Source of the DNA: an uncultured Burkholderiaceae bacterium
GTDB lineage: Bacteria > Pseudomonadota > Gammaproteobacteria > Burkholderiales > Burkholderiaceae_F
Length of the DNA stretch: 9,707 bases
NCBI GenBank assembly: GCA_937936215.1
Contig: CALGWX010000320.1
Location: forward strand, 1-9,707
Direction: 5' to 3'
Made by a program: the position numbers and the translations under genes
The notes under the pieces: generated by a model
Seen by the model: only the letters and a program-made list of their open reading frames with translations
Databases searched by the model: none
Told to the model about the DNA's origin: nothing
Shown: one piece after another, positions 6,088 to 9,707 of the stretch
Layout: each line of letters begins with the position of its first letter
How positions within the stretch are numbered: position 1 is the stretch's first letter

Positions 6088-7228
6088 CGGTCAAGGTCTT
6101 CAAGAAAGCGACGATGTCCGCTTTTTCCTGCGCATTCAGGTCGATGCGCGAGATCAGGTCGCTTTTGTTGGGATGGGCGCGCCCGTCGCCGGCGTATGGG
6201 CCGGTGGTGATGAGCCGGCCGCCGGCGGCATAGTGGTCGAGCACTTCTTCGAGCGTGGCGATGCTGCCGTCGTGCATGTATGGTGCCGTCACCTCGACGT
6301 TGCGCAGGCTGGGCGCCCGGAACTTGCCGCGGTCGGTGGGGTTGTGGGTGAACTCGAAGAGCCCCTGGTTCGGCTCCGGGAAGTTGCCGGTATTGCCGAC
6401 GTTGTACAGCCCGGTGTTGTGAAAAGGCGTGTCCAGCACGCGGGTGCTGACGTGCACCACCTGGTCGTTCAGGTTGAAGCCGGCATGGCAATGGAAGCAC
6501 TCGGCCTTCTCGCCGAAGAACAGCGCCAGGCCGCGCAGCTCGGCTGGGTTTAGGGTTTCACGCCCCTGCAGGTAGCGGTCATAGCGGCTGTTGCCCGAGA
6601 TCAGCGTGCGCTGGAAGCTCGCCAGGGCCTGGGTGATCTGCGGCCAGTCGATCGGTCCTTTGGCGTCCGGGTAAGCGGCGGCGTACAGCGCCTTGTAGCG
6701 CGGATCGGACCGTATCCGGTTCAGCACCTCGGCGCGGTTGCTGTCGTTGACGCCCATTTCAACGGGGTTGTCGCCGAACAGCGGCACTTGCAGTTGCGCC
6801 TCCAGACTCAGCAGCGACGGGTTCGCCCAGGTCAGCGTCGGGTGGTAGACGACGTTGGCCAGGCCCTGGGTATTGCGCGGATGCGCCTCGCCGGTGGAGC
6901 CGAGAGCGGTTTTGCGGCCGTCGGTAAAGCCGCGGTGCTGCTGGTGACAGCTGGCGCAAGCCTGGGTGCCGTTGCCAGATAGGCGCTTGTCGTAGAACAG
7001 GTGCCGACCCAGTTCGACCTTGGCCTCGGTCAAGGGGTTGTCGGCCGGCACGCGCGGGGTCGGGAAGTCCGGCGGCAGCTTCCAGGCAAAGCCTTGACCG
7101 GTTCGGGTGGTATCGCTCACCTGCAAACCGCTGCCGCCGCCGCAACCGGCCAGCGAGCCGGCCAGGGCGACCGTGAACACGGCGCCCAGGCCCAGCAGCG
7201 CCCTGAACAGACGCTGCTTTTTGCTCAT
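6035..7228 (-). CDS. mbnH: MbnH-family di-heme enzyme (MauG/cytochrome c peroxidase superfamily), lipoprotein
   Basis: Periplasm-facing di-heme oxidase. In characterised MbnH a bis-Fe(IV) state formed with H2O2 oxidises a Trp of MbnP to kynurenine. The 397-residue product has a lipobox LAGC, with C29 as the lipidated residue. Two c-type heme motifs follow: CASCH (91-95) and CFHCH (244-248). Other superfamily landmarks are LGRHLFYDKRLSGNGTQAC before the first heme, TWANPSLLSLEAQ (133-145), PVEMGV (155-160), and TAPYMHDGSIATLEEVLDHY (314-333) near the second heme. Length and order fit MbnH/MXAN_0977-type proteins better than ordinary bacterial CcpA. The start is set at 7228, where ATG overlaps the mbnP stop as ATGA, indicating translational coupling. 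The longer frame to 7381 is the antisense-like shadow of mbnP. It needs the cytochrome c maturation system, not in this window. Confidence 0.92.
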   Translation of the reverse strand: MSKKQRLFRALLGLGAVFTVALAGSLAGCGGGSGLQVSDTTRTGQGFAWKLPPDFPTPRVPADNPLTEAKVELGRHLFYDKRLSGNGTQACASCHQQHRGFTDGRKTALGSTGEAHPRNTQGLANVVYHPTLTWANPSLLSLEAQLQVPLFGDNPVEMGVNDSNRAEVLNRIRSDPRYKALYAAAYPDAKGPIDWPQITQALASFQRTLISGNSRYDRYLQGRETLNPAELRGLALFFGEKAECFHCHAGFNLNDQVVHVSTRVLDTPFHNTGLYNVGNTGNFPEPNQGLFEFTHNPTDRGKFRAPSLRNVEVTAPYMHDGSIATLEEVLDHYAAGGRLITTGPYAGDGRAHPNKSDLISRIDLNAQEKADIVAFLKTLTDEEFLRNPKFANPFAAP

Positions 7229-8259
7229 CGCGCCGCAGCCTTGAAGACGGTTTGCGCTGCGCCGTTGTTGATCGGCAGGCCGTAAGTGCCCGGGCCGCCG
7301 ACCTTGCCGACGGTATAGGACGCGCCTTCCGGTGCGGCACCATCGAACCCGATCTGCAGGGCGGTGAACACCCCGGTGCATTCATAGTCGCTGAGGCTCG
7401 ACATACACCCGGTGGGTCCCGAGACGTTGACGGTGACGTCGTTGTTGGCGACCAGCGCCCGCACGTCCACCTGGACCTGCTGCGTATCCGGGTTGAAGCG
7501 GGCGAAGTTGACGGCCATCCGGTTCGGCGCCGCGCAGCGATCGACCTGTCCGGCTGCGGGATTGGTGCCGGTGCAGCCGACCGATCCCAAATGGACGTTG
7601 AAGACCGGTGCCGCCCACTTGCCCGGCGTACCGGCTTCGGCGCTGGCCAGGACGTCGGTGAGTTCGATCTTGGCGAACTTGCGTCCACCCGCCCAGGCCC
7701 AGGCCATCCCGGGATGGACGGCGTTATTCACCACCGCTGGGGTCACGTCCAGGCTGGCACCCTGGTTGGTGTGGTTCAACGAGAAGGGAACGCCGACCAT
7801 CATCTTGATCCCCACATATTCGCCGGCGGGTACGGTGCCTTTGACCGAGGCATTGGTCTCGGGGGTGCCCGCGCAGGCGCCGGTCTTGTCCTCGAGGTCG
7901 ATCAGCGTGACTCGGTCGTTGCCCTGGGTCGCGTTCCAGTTGTCGTTGGCCGGCAGGGTCAGCGGTACCTCGGCGCCATCGGCGCGCACCAGCGCGACGT
8001 TCATCACGTAGAAGCGAGCGTCACGCAGCCGGCCAGTGGCGCCGGTGGTGCCGAGGCCGGGAATGCTGGCGGTGCCACAGTTCACGGGCGTGCTGCCGGC
8101 AACGGTGGCGAAACGGATCTCGACCGATTTGGGGCTTGGCGGGGTGTCGTCGCTACTGCCACCGCAGGCGGCGATGATCGTGGCGGCCGCCACTGTGCCG
8201 AAAGCCGGGAGGAGGCGACGGGTGCGAACGGAAGCGGGATGGGCTGGGAACGACGGCAT
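7225..8259 (-). CDS. mbnP: MbnP-family copper-binding lipoprotein
   Basis: Secreted copper-binding protein and the expected substrate of MbnH. The 344 residues start with a signal ending in IIAAC, a lipobox with C32, then a Gly/Ser/Asp/Pro linker. Family landmarks are VEIRFATVAG (46-55), VTLIDLED (117-124), GEYVGIKMMVGVPFSLNHTN (146-165, with H163), HPGMAWAWAGGRKFAKIEL (182-200, with W187 and W189), FNVHLGSVGCTG (220-231, with H223 and C229) and a C-terminal cysteine pair C285/C294. The cysteines C61, C129, C229, C242, C285 and C294 can form periplasmic disulfides. The Trp of the WAW segment is my candidate for oxidation to kynurenine. The ATG at 8259 has AAGGAG 5 nt upstream. It sits 51 nt after the PCuAC gene and overlaps mbnH by 4 nt. 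Confidence 0.92.
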   Translation of the reverse strand: MPSFPAHPASVRTRRLLPAFGTVAAATIIAACGGSSDDTPPSPKSVEIRFATVAGSTPVNCGTASIPGLGTTGATGRLRDARFYVMNVALVRADGAEVPLTLPANDNWNATQGNDRVTLIDLEDKTGACAGTPETNASVKGTVPAGEYVGIKMMVGVPFSLNHTNQGASLDVTPAVVNNAVHPGMAWAWAGGRKFAKIELTDVLASAEAGTPGKWAAPVFNVHLGSVGCTGTNPAAGQVDRCAAPNRMAVNFARFNPDTQQVQVDVRALVANNDVTVNVSGPTGCMSSLSDYECTGVFTALQIGFDGAAPEGASYTVGKVGGPGTYGLPINNGAAQTVFKAAAR

Positions 8260-8310
8260 AGAGTCTCCTTGAGGGGTTGAGCGGGAATGGCATCTCGGGA
8301 TTAAGGCCGG

Positions 8311-8826
8311 TTAGTGCTTGTGCGGGGAGGCGCCGGCGGCATCGCGTGGGGGCTGCACCCACACCATGACCTCGCGCTCGCCGGCCCGCTCGAAGCGCAA
8401 GGTCATCGGGAAGCGGTCGCCGTTTTTCAGCGGCTGCTTCACGTCGATCAGCATCAGGTGGTACTCGCCGCCATGGCGCAGGCGCACTTCGACGTTGGGC
8501 GGCAGTTCGATGGCGTCGACGCGACGCATGCGCATGACGTTGTCGGCGTCGACGGCGCTGCGGTGGATCTCGACCGCGCGGGCCACGGGGGTCGAGGCGC
8601 CGATGAGGCGGTCGGGCTCGGCACCGGTGTTGCGGATGCCGCGCAGGTAGGCGGCGCCGTTGGTTGCACCCGGTGGCGTGGGTGTGGCGTAGGGATGATC
8701 GATCCGCAGCGGCCCGAGCCTGAAATCGTGCGCGGCAAGCATCGGCGTGAACGTGACGAGCAACGCCACAGCGAGTCGAGCAAGTGTTCGTGGTCGCGGA
8801 TGTGACGGCCATGCATTGGGCGACAT
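8311..8826 (-). CDS. PCuAC-type periplasmic Cu(I) chaperone
   Basis: Periplasmic copper carrier. Relatives deliver Cu(I) to cytochrome oxidase assembly factors or buffer periplasmic copper. The 171 residues begin with a signal peptide (ARLAVALLVTFTPMLAA, cleavage near residue 32). Core signatures are GAAYLRGIRNTG (57-68), VEIHRS with H88, M98/M100, and YHLMLIDVK with H123 and M125, the four ligand positions of the H(M)X10MX21HXM motif. Here Arg replaces the Met right after H88, and the M100-H123 spacing is one residue longer than the classic motif. The C-terminus ends HKH, a frequent extra copper-binding tail in this family. The start at 8826 is backed by AGGGAGGA (8833-8840), 6 nt upstream. 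It is the first gene of the probable PCuAC-mbnP-mbnH-barrel operon, with a 402-bp leader region before it. Confidence 0.93.
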   Translation of the reverse strand: MSPNAWPSHPRPRTLARLAVALLVTFTPMLAAHDFRLGPLRIDHPYATPTPPGATNGAAYLRGIRNTGAEPDRLIGASTPVARAVEIHRSAVDADNVMRMRRVDAIELPPNVEVRLRHGGEYHLMLIDVKQPLKNGDRFPMTLRFERAGEREVMVWVQPPRDAAGASPHKH

Positions 8827-8925
8827 TGCTAGTCCTCCCTAGAAACCGGCCCATTTCGTTGGGCAACACGGCGGCGCCCGGCGTGGCGCCTGGTGGGATA
8901 CGGCCAGCCATGCAGCCGACGCGAC

Positions 8926-9127
8926 CTCAGTCAAAACCGCTCGGGTCGATCACCGGGCAGGACCTTTGCCGTCCCGCCGGCCACGGGCGCTCTGCATGAT
9001 TGCGGCGACGACTGCCGTCCACTGCAGGGGCCGCAAATCGCCACAGTGGGGCGTTACGGCGGCCGTTGCAGCGGACGATCTGCCGACAAAGCCGCAAGTC
9101 GTGCACCGCACACTGCGGTTGACTGAG
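8926..9127. repeat. Diverged inverted repeat pair spanning the gene-free region
   Basis: GCGGTTGACTGAG occurs on the plus strand at 9115-9127, and GCGGTTTTGACTGAG on the minus strand at 8926-8940. The two match except for a 2-nt indel. They face outward, so CTCAGTCAA...TTGACTGAG would be the termini of a 202-bp segment. I see no flanking target duplication and no transposase. It may be an old MITE-like piece, a pair of regulator sites, or chance. Confidence 0.35.
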
Positions 9128-9190
9128 CGCGGAGTCTTTCCGTAGCCGGGCGGCGCATTCGCCTACGCCCGACGATCGAAGCCGTCGAGG

Positions 9191-9207
9191 ACGGTCAGAA
9201 AGACCGT
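9191..9207 (-). terminator. Possible weak terminator hairpin after the DUF2946 gene
   Basis: ACGGTC (9191-9196), AGAAA loop, GACCGT (9202-9207) is a perfect 6-bp stem located 21 nt past the DUF2946 stop. On the minus strand it is followed by CCTCGACGG, with no U tract, so intrinsic termination would be inefficient. The call rests mainly on the stem and its place between two genes. Confidence 0.3.
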
Positions 9208-9228
9208 TGTCTCGCGGCCTTCAGGCGA

Positions 9229-9603
9229 TCAGGACGACGGCGGCGGAGCGCGCGGCTGCGCGCTTGACCAGACAGCGAGGAAGCGCGGCGTGTCGGGGAG
9301 GGCCAGTGCGACCCCGTGGACGACGAGCGCAGGAGGGGGCATCAGCCCTGCCGCGGGCGGCGGACCCAACAGCGGCGCGCGCAGCGTGCAGTACGGGCAG
9401 TGCTCGAAAGCGTGCGCCGCGCCCGGTTGCCCGGAGCTGTCGTCGCTGGCCGGAATCCTCTTCAGACCAGCGGAGGTGCAGATTTCGACCCCGCGCTCGA
9501 GGTTGGCCAACGCTACGGCATAGCCAAACGCCGGCGCGATCGAGGCCGTCAGGACCGCCAGGATGACGATCCCACGGGTGAGACGGGCAAGCAGACAGGT
9601 CAT
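9229..9603 (-). CDS. DUF2946 family protein, probable copper-associated exported protein
   Basis: Small protein of unknown biochemical role whose family often neighbours PCuAC and TonB-dependent copper receptor genes. From the ATG at 9603 it has 124 residues; a GTG two codons upstream (9609) would give 126. An N-terminal hydrophobic segment (GIVILAVLTASIAPAFGYAVA) is a signal peptide or membrane anchor. Counted from the GTG, the family signature follows: EICTSAGLK with C44, then EHCPYC with H70, C71 and C74, a potential Cys/His metal site. The end SSAQPRAPPPSS is also typical, so the protein looks full length. No good Shine-Dalgarno precedes either start, so the exact start is uncertain. A TACAAT -10 box lies very close, so translation may be near-leaderless. 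It is the first gene of the copper block, separated from PCuAC by 402 bp. Confidence 0.85.
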   Translation of the reverse strand: MTCLLARLTRGIVILAVLTASIAPAFGYAVALANLERGVEICTSAGLKRIPASDDSSGQPGAAHAFEHCPYCTLRAPLLGPPPAAGLMPPPALVVHGVALALPDTPRFLAVWSSAQPRAPPPSS

Positions 9604-9617
9604 GCGCACAGCCGGCG

Positions 9618-9623
9618 ATTGTA
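9618..9623 (-). promoter_or_regulatory. Candidate -10 box for the DUF2946 gene
   Basis: The minus strand reads TACAAT, five of six bases of the sigma-70 -10 consensus. It lies 14 nt above the ATG at 9603. The upstream TTGGTC resembles a -35 but is only 14 bp away, and hexamers at 16-18 bp are poor, so an activator may be needed. A short palindrome CGAA-TC-TTCG (9629-9638) lies in the spacer region. The rest of the right edge to 9707 shows no gene I can support. Confidence 0.35.
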
Positions 9624-9707
9624 CGAAACGAATCTTCGACCAAGGAAGCGCAGATGCGGGTTTGCCGGGTTTTTCGTCCGCGCCCAGCCCGATTCCACGC
9701 TGGCCCG

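Larger units (their letters stand above)
8827..9228. other. 402-bp gene-free region upstream of the PCuAC gene
   Basis: No convincing gene on either strand; the short open frames here have no recognisable protein motifs. It holds the PCuAC ribosome-binding site (8833-8840) and presumably the promoter of the copper operon. The best -35-like element on the minus strand is TTGACT (about 8929-8934), but no good -10 follows at 16-18 bp. Near the right end it holds hairpin-forming sequence: GGCG-CATT-CGCC at 9152-9163, bracketed by CGTAG (9141) and CTACG (9163), and the repeat at 9191-9207. A diverged inverted repeat at 8926-8940/9115-9127 is listed separately. I could not see a clear CueR- or CopR-like operator. 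Confidence 0.6.

Noticed and set aside
7252..8280. 342-residue plus-strand frame opposite mbnP
   Set aside because: Nearly the exact antisense of mbnP; no signal, motif or independent ribosome-binding site.
9654..9707. Divergent plus-strand gene starting MRVCRVFRPRP at the right edge, with AAGGA upstream
   Set aside because: Only 18 codons are visible, the residues resemble no family, and such short Arg/Pro frames are common at this GC content.
1..9707. CRISPR array, tRNA or rRNA genes
   Set aside because: No regularly spaced direct repeats, tRNA-like cloverleaf or rRNA-like conserved strings were seen on either strand.

Overview
The window is a high-GC (roughly two-thirds G+C) bacterial chromosome segment. 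Every gene I can support lies on the minus strand. Gene content and codon bias point to a Proteobacterium, most likely a betaproteobacterium. That is an inference from gene families and GC content; no rRNA or taxonomic marker is present.

Two functional blocks are separated by an insertion-sequence scar. In the direction of transcription (right to left), the first block (about 9.6 to 4.8 kb) is a copper-handling module. It starts with a DUF2946 membrane or secreted protein with a Cys/His motif. After a 402-bp gap comes a compact run of four exported proteins: a PCuAC-type periplasmic Cu(I) chaperone, an MbnP-family copper-binding lipoprotein, an MbnH-family di-heme MauG-like lipoprotein, and a predicted outer-membrane beta-barrel protein. 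mbnP and mbnH overlap by ATGA, and mbnH overlaps the barrel gene, so the run is probably one operon. In characterised members MbnH oxidises a Trp of MbnP to kynurenine, which forms part of a copper site. No methanobactin precursor or biosynthesis gene is visible, so this is a stand-alone mbnPH locus.

Between the blocks (about 4.37 to 4.69 kb) is a frameshifted, truncated N-terminal piece of an IS1182-like transposase. A perfect 10-bp inverted repeat sits at its broken end, just upstream of the next gene.

The second block (4.3 kb to the left edge) is a pyrophosphate-metabolism operon: PPi-dependent phosphofructokinase (pfp), adenylate kinase (adk) and a K+-independent H+-translocating pyrophosphatase (hppA). 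Together they allow PPi-linked, reversible flux through fructose-6-phosphate/fructose-1,6-bisphosphate, adenylate balancing, and interconversion of PPi energy with proton motive force. A ribosome-binding site at the extreme left edge suggests another gene follows hppA.

The most interesting parts are the copper module with its uncharacterised barrel partner, and the palindrome at the IS scar upstream of pfp.
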